NCBI GenBank assembly: GCA_937989565.1 | Contig: CALKRM010000028.1 | Coordinates: 62,001-126,000 of the forward strand | Source: an uncultured Candidatus Saccharibacteria bacterium | Lineage (GTDB): Bacteria; Patescibacteriota; Saccharimonadia; Saccharimonadales; Saccharimonadaceae | Reading direction: 5' to 3' | DNA length: 64,000 nucleotides | Position numbers and translations under genes: made by a program | In this document: piece after piece, positions 51,945-60,957 of the stretch | Layout: the number at the start of each line of letters is the position of its first letter | Numbering within the stretch: the stretch's first letter is position 1 | The notes under the pieces: model-generated | Databases searched by the model: none | The model's input: the letters and a program-made list of their open reading frames with translations, nothing else | Told to the model about the DNA's origin: nothing

Positions 51945-52751
51945 ATGAAAGATTTTTACGGATTGATAATAATTATAATGTTGCTTGGTTTGGCGGCTGA
52001 GGTTTATTTCTTGGCAAAACCGCGACGAAATTCATCGGTAGGTGTGGCGCCGATTTTGGTCGACACATCAGTACTCATGGACGGGCGAGTGACTGAGCTG
52101 GCGAAGACTGGATTTTTGCTGGGTAAAATTATTGTGCCAAGGAGTGTATTGACGGAATTGCAATTATTAGCCGACGGTGCAGACCACGACAAGCGCGAAA
52201 GAGCGCGATTCGGCATGGATGTCGTGAAGGAACTTAAGGATATTTTGAAGTCTTCATTCGAGCTGTATGACGACAATATTCGCGTGCCGGAAGGCGTGGA
52301 TTCTCGCTTGTTGAAATTGGCGAAGGAGATGGACGCGGCGGTATTGACGCTTGATTACAATTTGAATAAGGTGGCGCAAGTTGATGGCGTTAAGGTTTTG
52401 AATATCAATGAGCTGGCGAAAAGTTTGAGGATGAGTTATTTGCCTGGTGACGAGCTGGATTTGGAGCTGTCGCAGAAGGGGCAAGATTCTCATCAATCGG
52501 TTGGCTATTTGAAAGATGGAACGATGGTGGTTGTTGAGAACGCCAAGCGCTACATTGGGCAAACGAAGAAAATTGAGATTATCCGAAGCTTACAGACCGA
52601 CGCTGGAAAAATGATGTTTGCGAAGCTTGTGGTTGAACAGAAAAAACCTGTAAAGCAGAAGACTAGCGTTCCTAAAAAGCGCACAAATGGTCGCTCAAAA
52701 ACATCAGCTCAACACGAGGCTGAGCTGATTAATTTGGTAAATAAACAATAG
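51945..52751 (+). CDS. PIN-TRAM domain protein (YacL-like)
   Basis: This 268-residue protein has a single N-terminal helix (YGLIIIIMLLGLAAEVYFLA) rather than the four of Bacillus YacL. A PIN nuclease domain follows with acidic sites in ILVDTSVLMDGRVTEL, DKRERARFGMDVVKEL and VLTLDYNLNKVA. The TRAM RNA-binding domain has MVVVENAKRYIGQTKKIEI. A basic tail (KQKTSVPKKRTNGRSKTSAQ) should hold nucleic acid. Position after radA matches the Bacillus gene order. RNA processing at the membrane is likely but unproven. Confidence 0.88.
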   Translation: MKDFYGLIIIIMLLGLAAEVYFLAKPRRNSSVGVAPILVDTSVLMDGRVTELAKTGFLLGKIIVPRSVLTELQLLADGADHDKRERARFGMDVVKELKDILKSSFELYDDNIRVPEGVDSRLLKLAKEMDAAVLTLDYNLNKVAQVDGVKVLNINELAKSLRMSYLPGDELDLELSQKGQDSHQSVGYLKDGTMVVVENAKRYIGQTKKIEIIRSLQTDAGKMMFAKLVVEQKKPVKQKTSVPKKRTNGRSKTSAQHEAELINLVNKQ

Positions 52752-52756
52752 TTTAT

Positions 52757-55417
52757 TTAGTGAACTTGAATGCTGCCAGTTGAAGTGGCGGTGTAATATG
52801 CAGAGTCTCTTACGGTTACAGAAACCGTGTGCGCTCCTGTCGTATCAAGCTCTACTGTGGCGGTCTGCTTGCCGCTTGAAGTAATTTCTGAACTCTTAAT
52901 GCTCTTTCCATCCACGGTAATTTCGATTGCCGATAAGCCCCAAGTTCCTGCTGTAACATCAACACTTATCGTATATTTCTTACCGCTGTTGGTGTATGAT
53001 ATTGCTCCAATTTGCGGTTTAGTGTCGTCGCACTTGTGAACGTCATCTTCCGCATTCGCGTCGTAACCTGAAGGAACGGTAATTGATTCTTTCTTGGTCA
53101 AAGGATCGATAATCTTTGTCACTTCAATCTCTTCCTTTGCGCCATCCGGAGTACAGTTTGTTGCCTTTTTCTTAGAGACTTTATCGAAGGTGATTTTCTC
53201 TGTAGATTGACTTTGTCTCTTATTCCACCATGATGGGTAGAGCTCACCGTTGACAGTCTGGATTCCGCTTGGTCGCTCATACCATTGACCTGACTTCCAT
53301 TTGCCTTCTTTGGCGTAAACTTGAGTGTGGGCAAATTCCATAACGCTTCTAATTACTGGCATACCGTAGTTAGAAGCTGATGTACCAATCACGCTAGTGT
53401 CGGAGTTTCCGAGCCACATTCCCATAACCAGAGCTGGGCTGTAATTAACAATCCAAAGGTCTTTTGGCTGCGAACCCTTGTCTGACGTACCGGTTTTTGC
53501 AGAGGTTCGAACGCCATTGACGCCCATCCAGCCGTGAAGTCCAGGAGTTCGGTCGGACAAGATGTCGTTCACGATGTACGCTGATTGCGAGTCGACAACT
53601 TGCTTGCCTTCATCTTTCCATTTTTTCAGAGTTTCACCTTGGCTGTTCTTTACCTCGATAACACTTGAAATGTCTTTTTGGACTCCCATTCGCGCCAATG
53701 TTGAGTAGGCGTTCACTAATTCTGTTTGTTTGGTTCCACATGCGCCGATTGCTGCACCGAGTCCGTAACCGCCGGCATTTTCTTCCTGGCGGCAATAGTT
53801 AGTATCGCCCATTCTGCGAATTCCCTCGACGACAGGCTTAGCGGATCCGTCGCCAACGATGTAAGCGGCTTTGATGGCTGGGACGTTTCGGGATAGAGCT
53901 AGCGCTCTTCGAATATTGATGGCGCCCATAAACTTATTGTCCCAGTTTCTCAGAGTTGCGCCGTACAATTTATCAATGTTCTCATCGGCTAAGACGGTGC
54001 CGCTACCGTATGCTTGCTTGCTATCGTGTTTGTCGAACAACTGAGCAAAGACAAGCGACTTAATCGTGGAGCCTGGCTGGATGTAGGAAACTGCGGCGTT
54101 GTCCTGACCGAAGCCAGTGTAATTAAAGTCACGGCTACCAACAAGCGCTACGATTTGTCCAGTCTGAACGTCTTCGACTGTTGCGGCGCCGTTACTAATT
54201 CGCACAGAATCTGGTCGACCTGTTGCAAAGAACGATTTCATCTCATTTTCAAGTTTTTCCTGAATACGCCAGTCGAGGGTGGTTTTAATCGTCAATCCAC
54301 CGCGTCCAACTACTGATTCGCCAAGCTCTTTACTCAACTGATTGCGAACCATCAATAGGAAGTGAGGAGCCTTAATATTCTCCAAGTGCTCGGTCTGTGG
54401 CTTAAGCGTGCTTAAGATATCAATCTTTTTAGCTTTTTCAGCCTCATCCTTGGTAATAACGCCTTGCTCGGCCATGTAATCCAGAACTGTATGTTGTCGG
54501 GCAATTAAAGCTTTATTTCCAGCGGTGTTATATGGATTATAGTAAGTTGGATTCTGTGGAATACCAGCAATTAGCGCCGCTTCCGCCAGTGTCAGATCTT
54601 TGGCGTGCTTGCCAAAGTATGTCTGAGCGGCAGACTCTGCGCCGTTACGACGACCGCCGTATGGAGATTCATTCAGATATAATGACAGAATTTGGTCTTT
54701 GCTATACATGCGCTCAACTTCAATTGCGAGGATGATTTCCTTGATCTTTCGAGGAATACCGCTAATCGATCGGTCGCCGGCCTCATCTGCGAAGAAGACT
54801 TGTTTGACTAGCTGTTGTGTCAGAGTTGATCCACCCTGGACTTGGCGTCGTGAAGCAGTCGAGAGCATTGCGCGTAACATACCGCTAATACTGATGCCGT
54901 GGTGATTATAGAAGTTTCGGTCTTCAATTGCGACAGTGGCTTTTTTCAAATAGTCGCTAATCTGGTCAGATTCGACAACCAATTGATAATTGCCCGTACC
55001 TTTATCTTCCCAAAGCAAATTGTCGTTGCGGTCGTAATATTTAGTGACAGTCGTTTGAACGCGCTTAGCAAGCTCGCCAGGGCGAATTTTATCGAGGTCT
55101 TTACGGAAATAGGCGAACATTCCGCCGATAAGTAGCAACATCAACAAAATACTGACACCAAGAATTTTCAGAGCCATCAGTCCGCCGCGCTTGGAGAACC
55201 AATATTTCGCTAGTCGCTTCGGATGTAATCGATAAAAGAATCGCTTTACGGGATGTTTCGGCAAAGTCGCCAAATATTCCGCTCGTTCGCGCGCGTCCTT
55301 GTCTTTTTTAGTCTTATGTTTCTGCGCCAAATTGGCATATAAGTTCATCCGTTTCGACGGAGATTTCTTATCGCTTGAGCCGTGTCCGGCGGTGCTAATC
55401 GTAGTCTTTTTCTTCAC
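52757..55417 (-). CDS. Class A penicillin-binding protein (PBP1A-like)
   Basis: This 886-residue bifunctional peptidoglycan synthase has a long basic cytoplasmic start (about 1-78) and one membrane helix (ALKILGVSILLMLLLIGGMF). The glycosyltransferase domain has ATVAIEDRNFYNHHGISISG and GGSTLTQQLVKQVF. The transpeptidase has STIK in QPGSTIKSLVF, SRN in LALSRNVPAIK and KTGTS in TSAKTGTSDKG. A C-terminal Ig-like domain follows a Lys-rich linker. It builds the cell wall of a Gram-positive-type envelope. The start is GTG, supported by a -10 six nt upstream. Confidence 0.94.
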   Translation of the reverse strand: MKKKTTISTAGHGSSDKKSPSKRMNLYANLAQKHKTKKDKDARERAEYLATLPKHPVKRFFYRLHPKRLAKYWFSKRGGLMALKILGVSILLMLLLIGGMFAYFRKDLDKIRPGELAKRVQTTVTKYYDRNDNLLWEDKGTGNYQLVVESDQISDYLKKATVAIEDRNFYNHHGISISGMLRAMLSTASRRQVQGGSTLTQQLVKQVFFADEAGDRSISGIPRKIKEIILAIEVERMYSKDQILSLYLNESPYGGRRNGAESAAQTYFGKHAKDLTLAEAALIAGIPQNPTYYNPYNTAGNKALIARQHTVLDYMAEQGVITKDEAEKAKKIDILSTLKPQTEHLENIKAPHFLLMVRNQLSKELGESVVGRGGLTIKTTLDWRIQEKLENEMKSFFATGRPDSVRISNGAATVEDVQTGQIVALVGSRDFNYTGFGQDNAAVSYIQPGSTIKSLVFAQLFDKHDSKQAYGSGTVLADENIDKLYGATLRNWDNKFMGAINIRRALALSRNVPAIKAAYIVGDGSAKPVVEGIRRMGDTNYCRQEENAGGYGLGAAIGACGTKQTELVNAYSTLARMGVQKDISSVIEVKNSQGETLKKWKDEGKQVVDSQSAYIVNDILSDRTPGLHGWMGVNGVRTSAKTGTSDKGSQPKDLWIVNYSPALVMGMWLGNSDTSVIGTSASNYGMPVIRSVMEFAHTQVYAKEGKWKSGQWYERPSGIQTVNGELYPSWWNKRQSQSTEKITFDKVSKKKATNCTPDGAKEEIEVTKIIDPLTKKESITVPSGYDANAEDDVHKCDDTKPQIGAISYTNSGKKYTISVDVTAGTWGLSAIEITVDGKSIKSSEITSSGKQTATVELDTTGAHTVSVTVRDSAYYTATSTGSIQVH

Positions 55418-55423
55418 AATTCT

Positions 55424-55429
55424 ATTATA
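55424..55429 (-). promoter_or_regulatory. Leaderless -10 box (TATAAT) of the PBP gene
   Basis: Minus-strand TATAAT ends exactly 6 nt before the GTG at 55417. This indicates that GTG starts can also be leaderless here. Confidence 0.7.
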
Positions 55430-55490
55430 TCACGCATATGTTTCGCTTCAATTGTAAAATTGCTATACTAGTATATAGAAAAGGAGTGAT

Positions 55491-56711
55491 ATGAAATTAT
55501 CAGAAGAATTACAATGGCGTGGATTCTGGAATCAGACCACATTTACTGACGACAAACTTATCGATTCGGAGAATTTCACGCTCTATTTGGGGACGGATCC
55601 TTCGGCGGACAGCTTGCATGTTGGGCATTTGGCAGTTTATATGATGGTTCGGCATTTTCTGGAGCGCGGACATAAAGTGTTTTTGCTCGTTGGCGGCGGT
55701 ACGGGAATGATTGGCGATATGCGTGACACGGAAGAGCGAAATCTGCTTCCATACGAGGAAATTGAACATAATAAACAAGCCTTAAAATCCCAAGTTTCGC
55801 GAATCTTTGCTGGACGAGATTTTACTTTGGTTGATAACGCTGACTGGCTGGCTGAGCTGGAATTGCTGCCATTTCTTCGCGATATCGGTAAAAATTTCAA
55901 TATGGCGGATTTGGTGAGCCGCGAATTTTTCAAGGCGCGCATTAACAACGGCAAAGGTTTGAGTTTTGCGGAATTCACTTACACTTTGCTTCAGGGCTAT
56001 GATTTTTGGCATCTATTTAATCAATATGGCGTAAATCTGCAAATTGGTGGATCGGATCAATGGGGTAATTTATTATCAGGCGTGGATCTGATTCGTAAAA
56101 AAGAAAATGCTGAAGTCTACGCAATGACTGCGCCTCTGCTCATCAATAAGTCGACTGGTCGTAAATTCGGTAAATCTGAGGGTGGCGCGGTTTGGCTTGA
56201 TGAAAATAAAACCAGCGTCTATAAATTCTATCAATTCTGGCTGAATGTTGATGACGAGAGCGCGATTGAATATATGAAGATATTTACGATGTTGGACCGC
56301 GATACCATTGAAGCTATTGCTGAAAATCACGCCGTTAATCCGGGTGCGCGTTCGGCTCAGAAGGTTTTGGCTCGTGAAGTTACTGACATTGTTCATGGTA
56401 GCGCGCGTCGTGAATCTGTTGAGCGCGTAACTGAAGTTTTGTTTGGTGGCGGCGATTTTAAGAAATTGTCGAACGATGATTTAGGCGCTTTGGCTGAAGA
56501 AATTCCTTGCGTTGACGCTGGAATTGATGTGATTGAAGCGCTGGTAGAATCTGGGGCGGTTGGCTCTAACGGCGAAGCAAAGCGATTGTTAAAATCTGGA
56601 GCTATTGGCCTAAACGGCGAAAAACTTGCTGAAAATAAAGTCGTCAATGACACGTCGCTACTGAAGAAGGGTAAAAACACGTTCGTATTAATTATGGGGG
56701 AGAATGAATAA
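55491..56711 (+). CDS. tyrS: Tyrosine--tRNA ligase
   Basis: This 406-residue class I synthetase charges tRNA-Tyr. The ATP-binding HIGH-type motif is HVGH in LGTDPSADSLHVGHL, the tyrosine pocket includes GYDFWHLF and QIGGSDQWGN, and the KMSKS-type loop reads KFGKSEGGAVWL. A C-terminal S4 RNA-binding domain includes GEAKRLLKSGAIGLNGEK. This is the TyrRZ-like form by the KFGKS loop. Ribosome site AAAGGAG precedes the ATG; the next gene overlaps by one base. Confidence 0.95.
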   Translation: MKLSEELQWRGFWNQTTFTDDKLIDSENFTLYLGTDPSADSLHVGHLAVYMMVRHFLERGHKVFLLVGGGTGMIGDMRDTEERNLLPYEEIEHNKQALKSQVSRIFAGRDFTLVDNADWLAELELLPFLRDIGKNFNMADLVSREFFKARINNGKGLSFAEFTYTLLQGYDFWHLFNQYGVNLQIGGSDQWGNLLSGVDLIRKKENAEVYAMTAPLLINKSTGRKFGKSEGGAVWLDENKTSVYKFYQFWLNVDDESAIEYMKIFTMLDRDTIEAIAENHAVNPGARSAQKVLAREVTDIVHGSARRESVERVTEVLFGGGDFKKLSNDDLGALAEEIPCVDAGIDVIEALVESGAVGSNGEAKRLLKSGAIGLNGEKLAENKVVNDTSLLKKGKNTFVLIMGENE

Positions 56712-57466
56712 TGAAAAAAATTATCGGGTTTGACTTGGACGATACGCTAGCAATTACAAAATCACCAATTAGCGACCGTATGGCGGGGATTCTTAGTCGA
56801 TTACTTGAGAATTATGACGTTTGCGTGATTACTGGCGGCACGTTTCAACAGATAAAGAAGCAGGTGATTGATAGATTGAATGTTACTCCAGAGTTACTTC
56901 AGAAGTTCCACGCGATGCCAACTTGCGGAACTCGATATTATCGATTTGACGCCGCTGATGATGAATGGAAAATTCAGTATGCGAACGATTTGTCTGATGA
57001 ACAAAAAACTCAGATAACTGCGGCACTGGAAGAAGTTGCGAAGGAAATGGGCATTTGGTGTGAGAACCCTACGGGTGAAATAATTGAAGATCGACACAGC
57101 CAGATTACTATGTCGGCTTTGGGTCAGCAAGCTACACCTGAAGATAAATATGCGTGGGCTGAAAAATATAAGGATGTTCGTCCGATATATCGCGACAAGG
57201 TAGCGGAGAAGCTGCCTGGACTTGAGGTGCGAATTGGTGGTACGACCAGCACTGACATTACACTTCCGGGAATTGATAAGGCTTATGGAATTGGTAGGTT
57301 GCTTGAACTGAATGGCTGGTCGAAAGAGGAGACGCTGTTCTTTGGCGATAAAATTGAAGAAGGCGGTAATGATTTTCCAGTGAAGCAAATGGGTGTAGAT
57401 TCAATCGGCGTGAGAGGCTGGGAAGATACGGCTTACGCTCTGGAAGGCATCAACGCCGTTTCGTAG
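56711..57466 (+). CDS. HAD superfamily phosphatase (IIB, phosphomannomutase/Cof-like)
   Basis: This 251-residue HAD hydrolase has the nucleophile motif IIGFDLDDTLAITKSP, motif II VCVITGGTF, and the late motif LFFGDKIEEGGNDFPVKQMG that binds magnesium. The cap includes GIWCENPTGEIIEDRHSQIT and the Lys of DKAYGIGRLL. The overall layout resembles eukaryote-type phosphomannomutase and Cof-like sugar phosphatases. Phosphomannomutase activity would fit cell-surface sugar supply but is not certain. It is coupled to tyrS and to recG by adjacent stops and starts. Confidence 0.82.
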   Translation: MKKIIGFDLDDTLAITKSPISDRMAGILSRLLENYDVCVITGGTFQQIKKQVIDRLNVTPELLQKFHAMPTCGTRYYRFDAADDEWKIQYANDLSDEQKTQITAALEEVAKEMGIWCENPTGEIIEDRHSQITMSALGQQATPEDKYAWAEKYKDVRPIYRDKVAEKLPGLEVRIGGTTSTDITLPGIDKAYGIGRLLELNGWSKEETLFFGDKIEEGGNDFPVKQMGVDSIGVRGWEDTAYALEGINAVS

Positions 57467-59509
57467 ATGAAATTAACAACTCCTCTCGAGCAAATTAAAG
57501 GCGTCGGGCCGAAAACTGCTCAGGCTCTAGCGGCGGCCGGCCTTACGATGGTTTCTGATGCCCTGAATTTCTTACCGCGAGCATATGAAGACTATTCAAC
57601 TGCGGTTAATATCGCAGATCTTCAGCCGGGAAAAGTTACTGTTAAGGCACACTGCGAGTCGGTTTCGACGCGTATTGTTCGGCGTGGACTTAGAATCACG
57701 ACCGCGGTTTTGGCTGATAAATCGGGTAAAGTTAAGGCGGTTTGGTTCAATCAGCCGTACCGCGAAACGCAATTAAAATCTGATGCGGAATTTATTTTTT
57801 CTGGTCAATTTGGCATGCAATATAATCGCTATCAAATCAATAATCCGTCAGTCGAGCTGGCAAAAGAAATTGCCAAAACTGCTGCGGAAAATAATTCAGG
57901 AATTCAGCCGGTTTATAAGTCGATCAAAAATCTCCGCCCAAAAACTGTGCAAGATTTGATGAAAAATATTCGTCCGATTATGGATTTTTTGCCCGAAACT
58001 TTGCCGGAAAATATTATTCAGCGCCAAAAATTGGTTAGTCGTTCTGAGGCGGTTAAATTTCTTCACGCGCCAAAAACTCACGAGGAAATTTCCCGCGGTC
58101 GCGAGCGCCTGGCGTTTGAGGAGCTGTTCGAGATGATATTGGCGGCACAATTTAATAAGCAAGAACAAACCAGATTAACAGGCTGGAAGATCCCGTTTAA
58201 CAAGTCGGTCGTGAAGAATTTCGTCGATCAATTGCCGTTTCCTTTGACGAACGCTCAGCGCCGAGCTGCGTGGCAAATTCTGCAAGATTTGGAGTCTGAT
58301 CATCCGATGAATCGGTTGTTGCAAGGAGATGTTGGCTCGGGAAAAACTGTCGTTGCGGGATTGGTGGCTGCGGAAGTGGCGAAGGCTGGTTTCCAGACGG
58401 CAATTATGGCGCCGACGGAGATTTTGGCGCAGCAACATGCGAAAACGCTTGACGAGTTATTGTCGCCATTTGGTGTGTCAGTTGCGCTTCTGACGGGTCA
58501 CGTGAAAGGCGCGGCGCGCAGTCAATTATTGGACAATTTGGCTAGTGGCAATATTGACGTTGTGGTCGGCACGCACGCGCTAATTCAAGAAAAAGTTGCG
58601 TATCATAAATTGGGATTTGCGGTGATTGACGAACAGCACCGATTTGGCGTAAAGCAGCGACAAGCTTTGTTGGAAAAATCTGATTTTATGCCGCATCTTT
58701 TAAGTATGACCGCCACGCCAATCCCGCGCAGCCTGGCGCTGACATTGTACGGAGAATTGGATATTTCTATTCTGGACGAGTTGCCCTCTGGTCGCCAGCC
58801 GATTCAGACTAAGATTTGGTCGCCAGCGTCAGCTCCGAAGCTTTACGAATCGATTGAAAATGAGTTAGCTAAAGGTCGCCAAGCTTACGTTATTTGTCCG
58901 TTGATTGATGATAATCCAGATAATGATAAAAAATCGGTGGAGGCGGAATATAATAAATTGTCTAAGACTATTTTCAGCCATCGTCGAGTTGGGTTGTTGC
59001 ACGGAAAGCTTCCTGTCGAAGAAAAAGCTGAAGTGATGCAGAAATTTGCGGACGGCGATCTGGATATGCTAGTCAGTACGACCGTGGTTGAGGTTGGTGT
59101 TAATGTGCCGAATGCGACGGTGATGTTGATTGAGAATGCGGACAATTTTGGATTGAGCCAGTTGCACCAATTGCGCGGTCGAGTTGGGCGCGGGAAACAT
59201 CAGAGTTTTTGTCATTTGATGATGAGCGGTCACGATAAGCCGAGTCAACGACTTCGGGAGATTGAGAAATCGCAAGATGGGTTTTATTTGGCGGAGGTTG
59301 ATTTGAAGTTGCGCGGCCCTGGTGAGATTTACGGCAAAATGCAACACGGGGATTTGAACTTGAAAATTGCCTCGCTGGCGGATACGGCGCTAATTGCTCG
59401 CGCTCAAGTCGAAGCTGAACGCTTTGTCAAAGAGGGGCAAGATTTGCTACAATATAATCATCTGGCGCACGCCGTCAGTCGCTATCAGCGATTAACTGTT
59501 TTAAATTAA
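57467..59509 (+). CDS. recG: ATP-dependent DNA helicase RecG
   Basis: This 680-residue helicase rescues stalled forks and processes branched DNA. The wedge OB-fold is N-terminal (TTPLEQIKGVGPKTAQAL, then LADKSGKVKAVWFNQPY). Helicase motifs follow: LLQGDVGSGKTVVAGLVAA, MAPTEILAQQHAKTL, DEQHRFGVKQR, MTATPIPRSLALTLYGELD, VVEVGVNVPNATVM and HQLRGRVGRG. The C-terminal region ends with a short TRG-like segment. Full length. The ATG starts directly after the HAD gene stop. Confidence 0.96.
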   Translation: MKLTTPLEQIKGVGPKTAQALAAAGLTMVSDALNFLPRAYEDYSTAVNIADLQPGKVTVKAHCESVSTRIVRRGLRITTAVLADKSGKVKAVWFNQPYRETQLKSDAEFIFSGQFGMQYNRYQINNPSVELAKEIAKTAAENNSGIQPVYKSIKNLRPKTVQDLMKNIRPIMDFLPETLPENIIQRQKLVSRSEAVKFLHAPKTHEEISRGRERLAFEELFEMILAAQFNKQEQTRLTGWKIPFNKSVVKNFVDQLPFPLTNAQRRAAWQILQDLESDHPMNRLLQGDVGSGKTVVAGLVAAEVAKAGFQTAIMAPTEILAQQHAKTLDELLSPFGVSVALLTGHVKGAARSQLLDNLASGNIDVVVGTHALIQEKVAYHKLGFAVIDEQHRFGVKQRQALLEKSDFMPHLLSMTATPIPRSLALTLYGELDISILDELPSGRQPIQTKIWSPASAPKLYESIENELAKGRQAYVICPLIDDNPDNDKKSVEAEYNKLSKTIFSHRRVGLLHGKLPVEEKAEVMQKFADGDLDMLVSTTVVEVGVNVPNATVMLIENADNFGLSQLHQLRGRVGRGKHQSFCHLMMSGHDKPSQRLREIEKSQDGFYLAEVDLKLRGPGEIYGKMQHGDLNLKIASLADTALIARAQVEAERFVKEGQDLLQYNHLAHAVSRYQRLTVLN

Positions 59510-59512
59510 TAT

Positions 59513-60337
59513 ATGTATGCAGGAACAACAATTAGGGATGGCTCTGGTCGATTTATTGGCGTCCACCAAAAAATAGATCGAGTCGCAAGGAGAAATATAG
59601 AACCAATTCTTCCTGATTGGTGTGATTTTCCTGATATTAAAAACATTCTTCATTTTGAGGGCAAGAATGGTCCTGATGGCGTCAAGCGAAAAAGTCCAGC
59701 CGTGGACGAGCCGTGGCATTTTATAAATCCGGACGATCCGAATGATACTGCGCTCTTGGAGATGATTGACGGACATATTGGTAATTTAGCCCGAGCGCTA
59801 CGAACAAATAATTCCGAGCGAGCGGCGTTTGAGGCGGCTTGGATGGCGCACGCTATTACCGACGGTTTGACTCCAGCTCATCATTTTCCTCTGGAACAGG
59901 CTATGGCAGAACTTCGCGGCGGTGAAGGGTTGGAGACGCGAACCTCAATTTTGAAGAAAAATCTCATGAAGGGCGATAATGGAATTGAGCTAATTAAGAA
60001 CAACTGGAAATTCTGGGGTGCCAAAGGTATGATGACGACGCACGTGGCGTTTGAGGCTGGCGTAGCTAGCGTGGTATCGTATCCGCGTTTTAAGGATTCA
60101 ATTCCGAGCGACGATGAGATATTGCAAGTGAAAAATCACGGCTATCGTGAGTATTATTTGGACCAAGTTCACGCCGTGGCATCGATGAAAATGTATGACA
60201 ATTTTAGCAAGAGCGGCTGGACAACAGACCTTGCTTGGCAGACAAATCACGAGCTGATGCCGATTATTATAAAGTCGGTGATGTTGGGTTGGCTGGCGTC
60301 CGTTTGGAAACTTGAGGCAGAAAAAAGTGAGAGTTAG
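59513..60337 (+). CDS. Conserved hypothetical protein, zinc-dependent PLC/P1-nuclease-like motif
   Basis: This 274-residue soluble protein has the segment AAWMAHAITDGLTPAHHFPL. It has a His-x3-Asp and TPxHH arrangement like the zinc sites of phospholipase C and S1/P1 nucleases. Other possible ligands are DEPWHFINPDDPND near residue 75, MTTHVAFEAG and QVHAVASM. The fold would be all-helical, as in that superfamily. There is no signal peptide, which is unusual for those enzymes. It lies 3 nt after recG and overlaps rsmD, so it is cotranscribed with repair and rRNA-modification genes. Activity uncertain. Confidence 0.55.
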   Translation: MYAGTTIRDGSGRFIGVHQKIDRVARRNIEPILPDWCDFPDIKNILHFEGKNGPDGVKRKSPAVDEPWHFINPDDPNDTALLEMIDGHIGNLARALRTNNSERAAFEAAWMAHAITDGLTPAHHFPLEQAMAELRGGEGLETRTSILKKNLMKGDNGIELIKNNWKFWGAKGMMTTHVAFEAGVASVVSYPRFKDSIPSDDEILQVKNHGYREYYLDQVHAVASMKMYDNFSKSGWTTDLAWQTNHELMPIIIKSVMLGWLASVWKLEAEKSES

Positions 60338-60872
60338 GATTATCTCTGGCGAATTTGGCGGACGATTCATAAAAACTCCGCCCGGCTCAACGACGCATCC
60401 TATGGGCGAGAGAGTGCGCTCGGCTATGTTCAATTCGCTAGGTGAATCGATACGCGGCGCGCGGGTTTTGGACGCTTTTGCGGGATCTGGTGCTGTTGGG
60501 CTAGAGGCATTAAGTCGCGGCGCAGAGTCGGCGGTTTTCGTGGAGCGAGATCGGGTCGCTCAGCGAGTAATTGCTGAAAACATAAGTATTTTGGGTGTCG
60601 AAGAAAAATCTATTGTAATAAAAACAACGATAGCAAATTGGTTGGAAAGCGCGAGCTCAACAGGGGAGTTTGATATTATTTTTGCCGATCCGCCATACCA
60701 TAATCCACAGTTTTCCACAGTTTCCAAGTTAATGAGACTACTCAAACCGGGTGGAACTATGATATTATCACATCCAGGAATAGGTGAGGTGCCGGTTCAA
60801 GACAAAACTGTTGTGGTGGACAGTCGTAGTTATGGGGAGGCGCACCTCACCAAGTTCCTACGATTGAAATAA
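60327..60872 (+). CDS. rsmD: 16S rRNA (guanine(966)-N(2))-methyltransferase
   Basis: This 181-residue SAM-dependent methyltransferase should modify G966 of 16S rRNA. It starts VRVRIISGEFGGRFIKTPPG. The conserved MGERVRSAMFNSLG, the SAM loop LDAFAGSGAVGLEALSRGA and the catalytic DPPY in IIFADPPYHNPQF are all present. GTG 60327 is chosen because GAGG lies about 9 nt upstream and the family begins at this point; the TTG at 60312 is the alternative. Two terminators follow and close this gene block. Confidence 0.92.
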   Translation: MRVRIISGEFGGRFIKTPPGSTTHPMGERVRSAMFNSLGESIRGARVLDAFAGSGAVGLEALSRGAESAVFVERDRVAQRVIAENISILGVEEKSIVIKTTIANWLESASSTGEFDIIFADPPYHNPQFSTVSKLMRLLKPGGTMILSHPGIGEVPVQDKTVVVDSRSYGEAHLTKFLRLK

Positions 60873-60884
60873 TTTTTTGGTAGA

Positions 60885-60912
60885 CGTCCTGATAGCTGTC
60901 AGGACGATTTTT
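60885..60912 (+). terminator. Intrinsic terminator after rsmD
   Basis: CGTCCTGA (60885-60892) pairs with TCAGGACG (60899-60906) and is followed by ATTTTTG. Confidence 0.88.
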
Positions 60913-60924
60913 GTTGTATAGCAA

Positions 60925-60957
60925 AACCCGCTGGAAGTAGAGAGCCAGCGGGTTTTT
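60925..60957. terminator. Second, probably bidirectional terminator
   Basis: AACCCGCTGG (60925-60934) pairs with CCAGCGGGTT (60945-60954), with A residues before and T residues after, so it can act on both strands. It separates the housekeeping block from the mobile-element-like region. Confidence 0.88.
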
